A stretch of DNA of 64,000 nucleotides from Leptodactylus fallax. Its lineage: Eukaryota; Chordata; Amphibia; Anura; Leptodactylidae. Under the pieces are notes generated by a model that was not told where the DNA came from, searched no databases, and saw only the letters and a program-made list of their open reading frames with translations. The position numbers were made by a program, and so were the translations under genes. Shown in pieces: positions 30,500-42,900 of this stretch. Every line of letters starts with the position of its first letter. Positions within the stretch are counted from its first letter, which is position 1. Where the stretch lies: NCBI GenBank assembly GCA_947044405.1, contig CAMRHE010000459.1:434001-498000 (forward strand). The letters are read 5' to 3'.

Positions 30500-32640
30500 C
30501 TGTGTCAAGTCATGTCTACATGGAGGGAGAGGCAGCAGTCCTATGTAAGCCACCCTGTCAGAATGAACTGGTCCCTTACACAGGACTGCTATACATGGAG
30601 GGAGAGGCAGCAGTCCTATGTAAGCCACCCTGTCAGACTGAACCGGTCCCTTACACAGGACTGCTATACATGGAAGGAGCGGCGGCAGTCCTATGTAAGT
30701 CACCCTGTCAGACTAAACCGGTCTCTTACACAGGACTGCTATACATGGAAGGAGCGGCGGCAGTCCTATGTAAGTCACCCTGTCAGACTGAACCGGTCCC
30801 TTACACAGGACTGCTATACATGGAAGGAGTGGCGGCAGTCCTATGTAAGCCACCCTGTCAGAATGAACTGGTCCCTTACACAGGACTGCTATACATGGAA
30901 GGAGAGGCGGCAGTCCTATGTAAGCCACCCTGTCAGACTGAACCGGTCCCTTACACAGGACTGCTATACATGGAAGGAGCGGCGGCAGTCCTATGTAAGC
31001 CACCCTGTCAGAATGAACTGGTCCCTTACACAGGACTGCTATACATGGAAGGAGCGGCGGCAGTCCTATGTAAGTCACCCTGTCAGACTGAACCGGTCCC
31101 TTACACAGGACTGCTATACATGGAAGGAGCGGCGGCAGTCCTATGTAAATCACCCTGTCAGACTGAACCGGTCCCTTACACAGGACTGCTATACATGGAA
31201 GGAGAGGCAGCAGTCCTATGTAAGTCACCCTGTCAGACTGAACCGGTCCCTTACACAGGACTGCTATACATGGAAGGAGAGGAGGCAGTCCTATGTAAGC
31301 CACCCTGTCAGAATGAACTGGTCCCTTACACAGGACTGCTATACATGGAAGGAGAGGCGGCAGTCCTATGTAAGCCACCCTGTCAGACTGAACCGGTCCC
31401 TTACACAGGACTGCTATACATGGAAGGAGAGGCGGCAGTCCTATGTAAGTCACCCTGTCAGACTGAACCGGTCCCTTACACAGGTCTGCTATACATGGAA
31501 GGAGCGGCGGCAGTCCTATGTAAGTCACCCTGTCAGACTAAACCGGTCCCTTACACAGGACTGCTATACATGGAAGGAGAGGCGGCAGTCCTATGTAAGT
31601 CACCCTGTCAGACTGAACCGGTCCCTTACACAGGACTGCTATACATGGAAGGAGAGGCAGCAGTCCTATGTAAGCCACCCTGTCAGACTGAACCGGTCCC
31701 TTACATAGGACTGCTATACATGGAAGGAGAGGCGGCAGTCCTATGTAAGTCACCCTGTCAGAATGAACTGGTCCCTTACACAGGACTGCTATACATGGAA
31801 GGAGCGGCGGCAGTCCTATGTAAGTCACCCTGTCAGACTGAACCGGTCCCTTACACAGGACTGCTATACATGGAAGGAGCGGCGGCAGTCCTATGTAAGC
31901 CACCCTGTCAGACTGAACCGGTCCCTTACACAGGACTGCTATACATGGAGGGAGAGGCAGCAGTCCTATGTAAGCCACCCTGTCAGACTGAACCGGTCCC
32001 TTACATAGGACTGCTATACATGGAAGGAGAGGCGGCAGTCCTATGTAAGTCACCCTGTCAGAATGAACCGGTCCCTTACACAGGACTGCTATACATGGAA
32101 GGAGAGGAGGCAGTCCTATGTAAGTCACCCTGTCAGACTGAACCGGTCCCTTACATAGGACTGCAATACATGGAAGGAGAGGCGGCAGTCCTATGTAAGC
32201 CACCCTGTCAGACTGAACCGGTCCCTTACATAGGACTGCTATACATGGAAGGAGAGGCGGCAGTCCTATGTAAGCCACCCTGTCAGACTGAACCGGTCCC
32301 TTCCACAGAACTGCTATACATGGAAGGAGAGGCGGCAGTCCTATGTAAGCCACCCTGTCAGACTGAACCGGTCCCTTACATAGGACTGCTATACATGGAA
32401 GGAGAGGCAGCAGTCCTATGTAAGTCACCCTGTCAGAATGAACTGGTCCCTTACACAGGACTGCTATACATGGAAGGAGAGGCAGCAGTCCTATGTAAGT
32501 CACCCTGTCAGACTGAACTGGTCCCTTACACAGGTCTGCTATACATGGAAGGAGCGGCGGCAGTCCTATGTAAGTCACCCTGTCAGACTGAACTGGTCCC
32601 TTACACAGGTCTGCTGCCTCTCAGACACTTCTGTTACACA
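30500..32640. repeat. 75-bp satellite with internal inverted repeat
   Basis: About 28 units of TTACACAGGACTGCTATACA, TGGAAGGAGCGGCGGCAGTC, CTATGTAAGTCACCCTGTCA and GACTGAACCGGTCCC. Each unit contains TTACA(C/T)AGGACTGC and its reverse complement GCAGTCCTATGTAA about 20 bp apart. Because 75 is a multiple of 3, frames stay open; the 746-residue frame and its partners are 25-residue repeats and not genes. Confidence 0.96.
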
Positions 32641-32950
32641 GGACTGCTGCCTGCTTTATATGTAAGACAAGTTACAAGGGCTCAGGGCGGCCATTATACA
32701 GTAGGTGCACCGACTCATCATCCAGGGGCCCTCAGGATCTAGACAAGCTCAGAAGGGGCACGGGGCAGGTGTAACACAGAAAAACATACCCCCGGTGCTC
32801 TTCTGTCCACTGCCACAGTCTGTTCTGTCATGCCCTGGGCTTCAGAACCAGTGTAGAGTGACATCACCGATCCCTGTCCTGCGACCGGTGGTGGTGAAGT
32901 ATTCTGGGGAAGAAGACACGGTGCGCAACCAAACAGCCTCAGTGCCAGTA
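32641..32950. other. Unique spacer between two satellites
   Basis: About 310 bp without tandem structure. No recognisable coding exon or RNA gene. Short open frames lack homology I can name. Confidence 0.45.
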
Positions 32951-35900
32951 TAATGTCCCATAGTGGCCCCTCCACACAGTATAATGTCCCATAGTGTCCC
33001 CTCCACACAGTATAATGTCCCATAGTGGCCCCTCCACACAGTATAATGTCCTATAGTGCCCTTACAGTATAATGTCCCATAGTGGCCCCTCCACATAGTA
33101 TAATGTCCCATAGTGATCCCTCCACACAGTATAATGTCCCATAGTGATCCCTCCACACAGTATAATGTCCCATAGTGGCCCCACCACACAGTATAATGTC
33201 CCATAGTGACCCTCCACACAGTATAATGTCCCATAGTGATCCCTCCACACAGTATAATGTCCCATAGTGATCCCTCCACACAGTATAATGTCCTATAGTG
33301 CCCTTACAGTATAATGTCCCATAGTGGCCCCTCCACATAGTATAATGTCTCATAGTGATCCCTCCACACAGTATAATGTCCCATAGTGTCCCCTCCACAC
33401 AGTATAATGTCCCATAGTGATCCCTCCACACAGTGTAATGTCACATAGTGTCCCCTCCACACAGTATAATGTCCCATAGTGATCCCTCCACACAGTATAA
33501 TGTCACATAGTGTCCCCTCCACACAGTATAATGTCCCATAGTGATCCCTCCACACAGTATAATGTCACATAGTGTCCCCTCCACACAGTATAATGTCCCA
33601 TAGTGATCCCTCCACACAGTATAATGTCCTATAGTGCCCTTACAGTATAATGTCCCATAGTGGCCCCTCCACATAGTATAATGTCCCATAGTGATCCCTC
33701 CACACAGTATAATGTCCCATAGTGATCCCTCCACACAGTATAATGTCCCATAGTGGCCCCACCACACAGTATAATGTCCCATAGCGACCCTCCACACAGT
33801 ATAATGTCTTATAGCAGCCCCTCCACACAGTATAATGTCCCATAGTGATCCCTCCACACAGTATAATGTCCCATAGCGGCCCCTCCACACAGTATAATGT
33901 CCCATAGCGGCCCCTCCACACAGTATTATATCCCATAGTGGCCCCTCCACACAGTATAATGTCCCATAGTGGCCCCTACACAGTATAATGTCCCATAGCG
34001 GCCCCTCCACACAGTATAATGTCCCATAGCAGCCCCTCCACACAGTATAATGTCCCATAGCGGCCCCTCCACACAGTATAATGTCCCATAGCGGCCCCTC
34101 CACACAGTATAATGTCCCATAGTGGCCCCTCCACACAGTATAATGTCCTATAGTGCCCTTACAGTATAATGTCCCATAGTGGCCCCTCCACATAGTATAA
34201 TGTCCCATAGTGATCCCTCCACACAGTATAATGTCCCATAGTGATCCCTCCACACAGTATAATGTCCCATAGTGGCCCCTCCGCACAGTATAATGTCCCA
34301 TAGCGACCCTCCACACAGTATAATGTCTTATAGCGGCCCCTCCACACAGTATAATGTCCCATAATGATCCCTCCACACAGTATAATGTCCCATAGCGACC
34401 CCTCCACACAGTATAATGTCCCATAGCGGCCCCTCCATACAGTATAATGTCCCATAGTGATCCCTCCAACCAGTATAATGTCCCATAGCAGCCCCTCCAC
34501 ACAGTATAATGTCCCATAGCGGCCCCTCCACACAGTATAATGTTCCATAGCAGCCCCTCTACACAGTATAATGTCCCATAGCGGCCCCTCCACACAGTAT
34601 AATGTCCCATAGCGGCCCCTCCACACAGTATAATGTCCCATAGCGGCCCCTCCACACAGTATAATGTCCCATAGCGGCCCCTCCACACAGTATAATGCCC
34701 CATAGTGATCCCTCCACACAGTATAATGTCCCATAGCGGCCCCTCCACACAGTATAATGTCCCATAGCAGCCCCTCCACACAGTATAATGTCCCGTAGTG
34801 ATCCCTCCACACAGTATAATGTCCCATAGTGATCCCTCCACACAGTACAATGTCCCATAGCGGCCCCTCCACACAGTATTATATCCCATAGCGGCCCCTC
34901 CACACAGTATAATGTCCCATAGCAGCCCCTCCACACAGTATAATGTCCCATAGTGATCCCTCCACACAGTATAATGTCCCATAGTGGCCCCTCCACACAG
35001 TATTATATCCCATAGCGGCCCCTCCACACAGTATAATGTCCCATAGTGGCCCCTACACAGTATAATGTCCCATAGCAGCCCCTCCACACAGTATAATGTC
35101 CCATAGCGGCCCCTCCACACAGTATAATGTCCCATAGCGGCCCCTCCACACAGTATAATGTCCCATAACAGCCCCTCCACACAGTATAATGTCCCATAGT
35201 GATCCCTCCACACAGTATAATGTCCCATAGCGGACCCTCCACACAGTATAATGTCCCATAGCGGCCCCTCCACACAGTATAATGTCCCATAGTGATCCCT
35301 CCACACAGTATAATGTCCCATAGCGGCCCCTCCACACAGTATAATGTCCCATAGTGGCCCCTCCACACAGTATTATATCCCATAGCGGCCCCTCCACACA
35401 GTATAATGTCCCATAGTGGCCCCTACACAGTATAATGTCCCATAGCAGCCCCTCCACACAGTATAATGTCCCATAGCGGCCCCTCCACACAGTATAATGT
35501 CCCATAGCGGCCCCTCCACACAGTATAATGTCCCATAGCGGCCCCTCCACACAGTATAATGCCCCATAGTGGCCCCTCCACACAGTATAATGTCCCATAG
35601 CGGCCCCTCCACACAGTATAATGCCCCATAGTGATCCCTCCACACATTATAATGTCCCATAGCGGCCCCTCCACACAGTATTATATCCCATAGCGGCCCC
35701 TCCACACAGTATAATGTCCCATAGTGGCCCCTACACAGTATAATGTCCCATAACAGCCCCCTCCACACAGTATTATATCCCATAGCTTCCCCTCCACACA
35801 GTATAATGTCCCATAGCGGCCCCTAAACACAGTATAATGTCCCATAGTGATCCCTCCACACAGTATAATGTCCCATAACGGCCCCTCCACACAGTATAAT

Positions 35901-36885
35901 GTCCCATAGCGACCCTCCACACAGTATAATGTCTTATAGCGGCCCCTCCACACAGTATAATGTCCCATAATGATCCCTCCACACAGTATAATGTCCCATA
36001 GCGGCTCCTCCACAGTATAATGTCCCATAGTGGCCCCTCCACACAGTATAATGTCCCATAGTGATCCCTCCACACAGTATAATGTCCCATTGCGGCCCCT
36101 CCACACATTATTATATCCTATAGCGGCCCCTCCACACAGTATAATGTCCCATAGTGGCCCCTACACAGTATAATGTCCCATAGCAGCCCCTCCACACAGT
36201 ATAATGTCCCATAGCAGCCCCTCCACACAGTATAATGTCCCATAGCGGCCCCTCCACACAGTATAATGTCCCATTGCGGCCCCTCCACACAGTATAATGT
36301 CCCATAGCGGCCCCTCCACACAGTATAATGTCCCATAGTGATCCCTCCACACAGTATAATGTCCCATAGTGATCCCTCCACACAGTACAATGTCCCATAG
36401 CGGCCCCTCCACACAGTATTATATCCCATAGCGGCCCCTCCACACAGTATAATGTCCCATAGCAGCCCCTCCACACAGTATAATGTCCCATAGTGATCCC
36501 TCCACACAGTATAATGTCCCATAGCGGACCCTCCACACAGTATAATGTCCCATAGCGGCCCCTCCACACAGTATTATATCCCATAGCGGCCCCTCCACAC
36601 AGTATAATGTCCCATAGTGGCCCCTACACAGTATAATGTCCCATAGCAGCCCCTCCACACAGTATAATGTCCCATAGTGGCCCCTCCACACAGTATAATG
36701 CCCCATAGTGATACCTCCACACAGTATAATGTCCCATAGCGGTCCCTACACACAGTATTATATCCCATAGCGGCCCCTCCACAAGGTATAATGTCCCATA
36801 GTGATCCCTCCACACAGTATAATGTCCCATAGCGGCCCCTCCACACAGTATAATGTCCTATAGTCCCTTACACACAGTATAATGC
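32951..36885. repeat. 31-bp satellite
   Basis: About 127 units of CCACACAGTATAATGTCCCA and TAGCGGCCCCT, with TAGTGATCCCT and TAGTGGCCCCT variants and a shorter TTACAGTATAATGTCC unit. TAGTGATC types dominate the left end and TAGCGGCC types the right. Blocks of several hundred bp recur (for example the unit with TATTATATCCCATAG). Minus-strand frames up to 641 residues are three-unit periodicity effects. Confidence 0.97.
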
Positions 36886-39800
36886 CCCATGACACTTGGG
36901 GTACAGGATAATAACAGGCTGACACTTGGGGTACAGGATAATGACAGGCTGACACTGGGGGTACAGGATAATGACAGGCTGACACTCGGGGTACAGAATA
37001 ATGACAGGCTGACACTTCGGGTACAGGATAATAACAGGCTGACACTTGGGGTACAGGATAATGACAGGCTGACACTGGGGGTACAGGATAATGACAGGCT
37101 GACACTCGGGGTACAGGATAATGACAGGCTGACACTCGGGGTACGGGATAATGACAGGCTGACACTCGGAGTACAGGGTAATGACAGGCTGACACTGGGG
37201 GTACAGGATAATGACAGGCTGACACTCGGGGTACAGGATAATGACAGGCTGACACTGGGGGTACAGGATAATGACAGGCTGACATTTGGGGTACAGGATA
37301 ATGACAGACTGACACTGGGGGTACAGGATAATGACAGGCTGACACTTGGGGTACAGGATAATGACAGGCTGACACTGAGGGTACAGGATAATGACAGGCT
37401 GACACTCGGGGTACAGGATAATGGCAGGCTGACACTGGGGGTACAGGATAATGACAGGCTGACACTGGGGGTACAGGATAATGACAGGCTGACACTGGGG
37501 GTACAGGATAATGACAGGCTGACACTTGGGGTACAGGATAATGACAGGCTGACACTCGGGGTACAGGATAATGACAGGCTGACACTGACGGTACAGGATA
37601 ATGACAGGCTGACACTTGGGGAACAGGATAATGACAGGCTGACACTCGGGGTACAGGATAATGACAGGCTGACACTGACGGTACAGGATAATGACAGGCT
37701 GACACTGGGGGTACAGGATAATGACAGGCTGACACTGGGGGTACAGGATAATGACAGGCTGGCACTCGGGGTACAGGATAATGACAGGCTGACACTGGGG
37801 GTACAGGACAATCACAGGCTGACACTGGGGGTACAGGATAATGACAGGCTGACACTGGGGGTACAGGACAATCACAGGCTGATACTGGGGGTACAGGATA
37901 ATGACAGTCTGACACCAGGGGTACAGGATAATGACAGGCTGACACTCGGGGTACAGGATAATGGCAGGCTGACACTGGGGGTACAGGATAATGACAGGAT
38001 GACATTGGGGGTACAGGATAATGACAGGCTGACACTGGGGGTACAGGATAATGACAGGCTGACACTGGGGGTACAGGATAATGACAGGCTGACACTTGGG
38101 GTACAGGATAATGACAGGCTGACACTCGGGGTACAGGATAATGACAGGCTGACACTGGGGGTACAGGATAATGACAGGCTGACACTGGGGGTACAGGATA
38201 ATGACAGGCTGACACTGGGGGTACAGGATAATGACAGGCTGACACTCGGGGTACAGGATAATGACAGGCTGACACTCGGGGTACAGGATAATGACAGGCT
38301 GACACTGGGGGTGCAGGATAATGACAGGCTGACACTGGGGGTACAGGATAATGACAGGCTGACACTCGGGGTACAGGATAATGACAAGCTGACACTCGGG
38401 GTACAGGATAATGGCAGGCTGACACTGGGGGTACAGGATAATGACAGGCTGACACTGGGGGTACAGGATAATGACAGGCTGACACTCGGGGTACAGGATA
38501 ATGACAGGCTGACACTCGGGGTACAGGATAATGACAGGCTGACACTGGGGGTACAGGATAATGACAGGCTGACACTCGGGGTACAGGATAATGACAGGCT
38601 CACACTCGGGGTACAGGATAATGACAGGCTGACACTGGGGGTACAGGATAATGACAGGCTGACACTCGGGGTACAGGATAATGACAGGCTGACACTGGGG
38701 GTACAGGATAATGACAGGCTGACACTGGGGGTACAGGATAATGACAGGCTGACACTCGGGGTACAGGATAATGACAGGCTGACACTGACGGTACAGGATA
38801 ATGACAGGCTGACACTTGGGGTACAGGATAATGACAGGCTGACACTCGGGGTACAGGATAATGACAGGCTGACACTGACGGTACAGGATAATGACAGGCT
38901 GACACTGGGGGTACAGGATAATGACAGGCTGACACTGGGGGTACAGGATAATGACAGGCTGGCACTCGGGGTACAGGATAATGACAGGCTGACACTGGGG
39001 GTACAGGACAATCACAGGCTGACACTGGGGGTACAGGATAATGACAGGCTGACACTGGGGGTACAGGACAATCACAGGCTGATACTGGGGGTACAGGATA
39101 ATGACAGTCTGACACCAGGGGTACAGGATAATGACAGGCTGACACTCGGGGTACAGGATAATGGCAGGCTGACACTGGGGGTACAGGATAATGACAGGAT
39201 GACATTGGGGGTACAGGATAATGACAGGCTGACACTGGGGGTACAGGATAATGACAGGCTGACACTGGGGGTACAGGATAATGACAGGCTGACACTTGGG
39301 GTACAGGATAATGACAGGCTGACACTTGGGGTACAGGATAATGACAGGCTGACACTCGGGGTACAGGATAATGACAGGCTGACACTGGGGGTACAGGATA
39401 ATGACAGGCTGACACTGGGGGTACAGGATAATGACAGGCTGACACTGGGGGTACAGGATAATGACAGGCTGACACTCGGGGTACAGGATAATGACAGGCT
39501 GACACTCGGGGTACAGGATAATGACAGGCTGACACTGGGGGTGCAGGATAATGACAGGCTGACACTGGGGGTACAGGATAATGACAGGCTGACACTCGGG
39601 GTACAGGATAATGGCAGGCTGACACTCGGGGTACAGGATAATGGCAGGCTGACACTGGGGGTACAGGATAATGACAGGCTGACACTGGGGGTACAGGATA
39701 ATGACAGGCTGACACTCGGGGTACAGGATAATGACAGGCTGACACTCGGGGTACAGGATAATGACAGGCTGACACTGGGGGTACAGGATAATGACAGGCT

Positions 39801-40920
39801 GACACTCGGGGTACAGGATAATGACAGGCTCACACTCGGGGTACAGGATAATGACAGGCTGACACTGGGGGTGCAGGATAATGACAGGCTGACACTGGGG
39901 GTACAGGATAATGACAGGCTGACACTCGGGGTACAGGATAATGACAGGCTGACACTCGGGGTACAGGATAATGACAGGCTCACACTCGGGGTACAGGATA
40001 ATGACAGGCTGACACTCGGGGTACAGGATAATGACAGGCTGACACTGGGGGTGCAGGATAATGACAGGCTGACACTGGGGGTACAGGATAATGACAGGCT
40101 GACACTCGGGGTACAGGATAATGACAGGCTGACACTCGGGGTACAGGATAATGGCAGGCTGACACTGGGGGTACAGGATAATGACAGGCTGACACTGGGG
40201 GTACAGGATAATGACAGGCTGACACTCGGGGTACAGGATAATGACAGGCTGACACTCGGGGTACAGGATAATGACAGGCTGACACTGGGGGTACAGGATA
40301 ATGACAGGCTGACACTCGGGGTACAGGATAATGACAGGCTCACACTCGGGGTACAGGATAATGACAGGCTGACACTGGGGGTGCAGGATAATGACAGGCT
40401 GACACTGGGGGTACAGGATAATGACAGGCTGACACTCGGGGTACAGGATAATGACAGGCTGACACTCGGGGTACAGGATAATGACAGGCTCACACTCGGG
40501 GTACAGGATAATGACAGGCTGACACTCGGGGTACAGGATAATGACAGGCTGACACTGGGGGTACAGGATAATGACAGGCTGACACTCGGGGTACAGGATA
40601 ATGACAGGCTGACACTGGGGGTACAGGATAATGGCAGGCTGACACTGGGGGTACAGGATAATGACAGGCTGACACTTGGGGTACAGGATAATGACAGGCT
40701 GACACTTGGGGTACAGGATAATGACAGGCTGACACTCGGGGTACAGGATAATGACAGGCTGACACTGGGGGTACAGGATAATGGCAGGCTGACACTGGGG
40801 GTACAGGATAATGACAGGCTGACACTGGGGGTACAGGATAATGGCAGGCTGACACTGGGGGTACAGGATAATGACAGGCTGACACTGGGGGTACAGGGTA
40901 ATGACAGACTGACACTTGGG
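36886..40920. repeat. 30-bp satellite with 1.2-kb higher-order repeat
   Basis: About 134 units of GACACTGGGGGTACAGGATA and ATGACAGGCT, very uniform in length. Variants at one site (CTGGGG, CTCGGG, CTTGGG, CTGACG) order the units. A rare set (CTGACGG, CACAGGCTGATACT, GACAGTCTGACACCA) recurs exactly 1200 bp apart, at 37.57-38.0 kb and 38.77-39.2 kb. The 1362-residue + frame is a 10-residue repeat from a 30-bp period and not a gene. Confidence 0.97.
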
Positions 40921-41190
40921 GTCTTATTAACCTACTCTATTACACTGATAGGTAAGAGTGCTGGGTATCTAAGCTAGTGTTGTGTGATACATGTGTATCT
41001 GATAAGGACAGTCATACTCGCTGCTGACACTTCTGTATTTGTGATTTCCTTCCCCTCAGCGAGCGCTCGGCTTATACAGTAAGAGCCATATAAGGAGAGC
41101 GGAGCCCGAGCCCCGGAAACTGCGGCTTCTCCTCACCCAGAAATACGGCGGCGATATTTATAACACAGCAAAGTCACAGAGAATGTATTG
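40921..41190. promoter_or_regulatory. Unique island with a CArG box between satellites
   Basis: About 270 bp of unique DNA hold a perfect serum-response-factor CArG box, CCATATAAGG (41086-41095). A TATA-like ATATTTATAA lies near 41154, and GCGGAGCCCGAGCCCCGG is between them. An acceptor-like TTCCTTCCCCTCAG ends at 41059. The arrangement could be a promoter or a 5' exon, but no coding sequence follows before the next array. Confidence 0.35.
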
Positions 41191-42900
41191 TATATACCCC
41201 CCCCCCATATACTACAGCGCTGACCCCCCCATATACCTGACCTCTCCCCATATACTACAGCGCTGACCCCCCCCCATATACTACAGCACTGACCTCCCCA
41301 TATACTACAGCGCTGACCTCCCCCCATATACTACAGCGCTGACCTCCCCCCATACACTGTAGCGCTGACCTCACCCCATCTACTACAACACTGACCTCTC
41401 CCCATATACTACAGCGCTGACCCCCCCCATATACTACAGCGCTGACCCCCCCCATATACCTGACCTCTCCCCATATACTACAGCGCTGACCTCCCCATAT
41501 ACTACAGCGCTGACCTCCCCATATACTACAGCGCTGACCCCCCCATATACCTGACCTCTCCCCATATACTACAGCGCTGACCCCCCCATATACTACAGCG
41601 CTGACCCCCCCCATATACTACAGCACTGATCTCCCCATATACTACAGCTCTGACCTCCCCATATACTACAGCACTGATCTCCCCATATACTACAGCTCTG
41701 ACCTCCCCATATACTACAAGACTGACCTCTCCCCATATACTACAACACTGACCTCTCCCCATATACTACAGCGCTGACCCCCCCCATATACTACAGCGCT
41801 GACCCCCCCCATATACCTGACCTCCCCCCATATACTACAGCACTGATCTCCCCCCATATACTACAGCGCTGACCTCCCCCATATACTACAACACTGACCT
41901 CCCCCCATATACTACAGCACTGACCTCCCCCCATATACTACAGCACTGACCTCCCCCCATACACTGTAGTGCTGACCTCACCCCATATACTACAGCACTG
42001 ACCTCTCCCATATACTACAGCACTGATCTCCCCATATACACCCATACAGCGCTGACCTCCCCATATACTACAACACTGACCTCTCCCCATATACTACAGC
42101 GCTGACCTCCCCCCATATACTACAGCGCTGACCTCCCCCCATATACTACAGCGCTGATCTCCCCATATACTACAGCGCTGACCTCCCCATATACTACAAC
42201 ACTGACCTCTCCCCATATACTACAGCGCTGACCTCCCCCCATATACTACAGCGCTGACCTCCCCCCATATACTACAGCGCTGACCTCTCCCCATATACTA
42301 CAGCGCTGACTTCCCCCCATATACTACAACACTGACCTCCCCCCATATACTACAGCGCTAACCTCCCCCCATATACTACAGCACTGACCTCTCCCCATAT
42401 ACTACAGCGCTGACCTCTCCCCATATACTACAGCGCTGACCTCTCCCATATACTACAGCGCTGACCTCTCTGTATACTATAGCACTGACCTCCCCCCATA
42501 TACTACAGCACTGACCTCTCCCCATATACTACAGCGCTGACCTCTCCCCATATACTACAGCGCTGACCTCCCCCATATACTACAGCACTGACCTCTCTGT
42601 ATACTATAGCGCTGACCTCCCCCCATATACTACAGTGCTGACCTCTCCCCATATACTACAGCGCTGACCTCTCCCCATATACTACAGCGCTGACCTCTCC
42701 CATATACTACAGCGCTGACCTCTCTGTATACTATAGCACTGACCTCCCCCCATATACTACAGCACTGACCTCTCCCCATATACTACAGCGCTGACCTCTC
42801 CCCATATACTACAGCGCTGACCTCCCCCATATACTACAGCACTGACCTCTCTGTATACTATAGCGCTGACCTCCCCCCATATACTACAGCACTGACCTCC
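41191..42900. repeat. 26-bp satellite, CCCCATATACTACAG subfamily
   Basis: Units of CATATACTACAGCGCTGACC and TCCCCC/TCTCCC, about 24 to 28 bp, with a shorter CATATACCTGACC form. The unit is clearly related to the 24-bp units that follow, with GTATACTATAG replaced by CATATACTACAG. It is probably the older part of one large array. Confidence 0.95.

Noticed and set aside
30502..32742. A 746-residue open frame with Cys-rich 25-residue repeats
   Set aside because: Periodicity of the 75-bp satellite; the opposite strand gives equally long frames, and the unit is better explained as inverted-repeat DNA.
33441..35366. A 641-residue minus-strand frame
   Set aside because: Three 31-bp units make a 31-residue repeat; the same peptide cycles in all three minus frames.
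36889..40977. A 1362-residue open frame (LTLGVQDNDR repeats)
   Set aside because: Product of a 30-bp tandem period; all length variation is in whole units and both strands are open.
30117..41190. ENO3 exons beyond PFN1
   Set aside because: I looked for the enolase N-terminal motif and conserved exons in the unique stretches and saw none. A protein-to-genome alignment would settle it.
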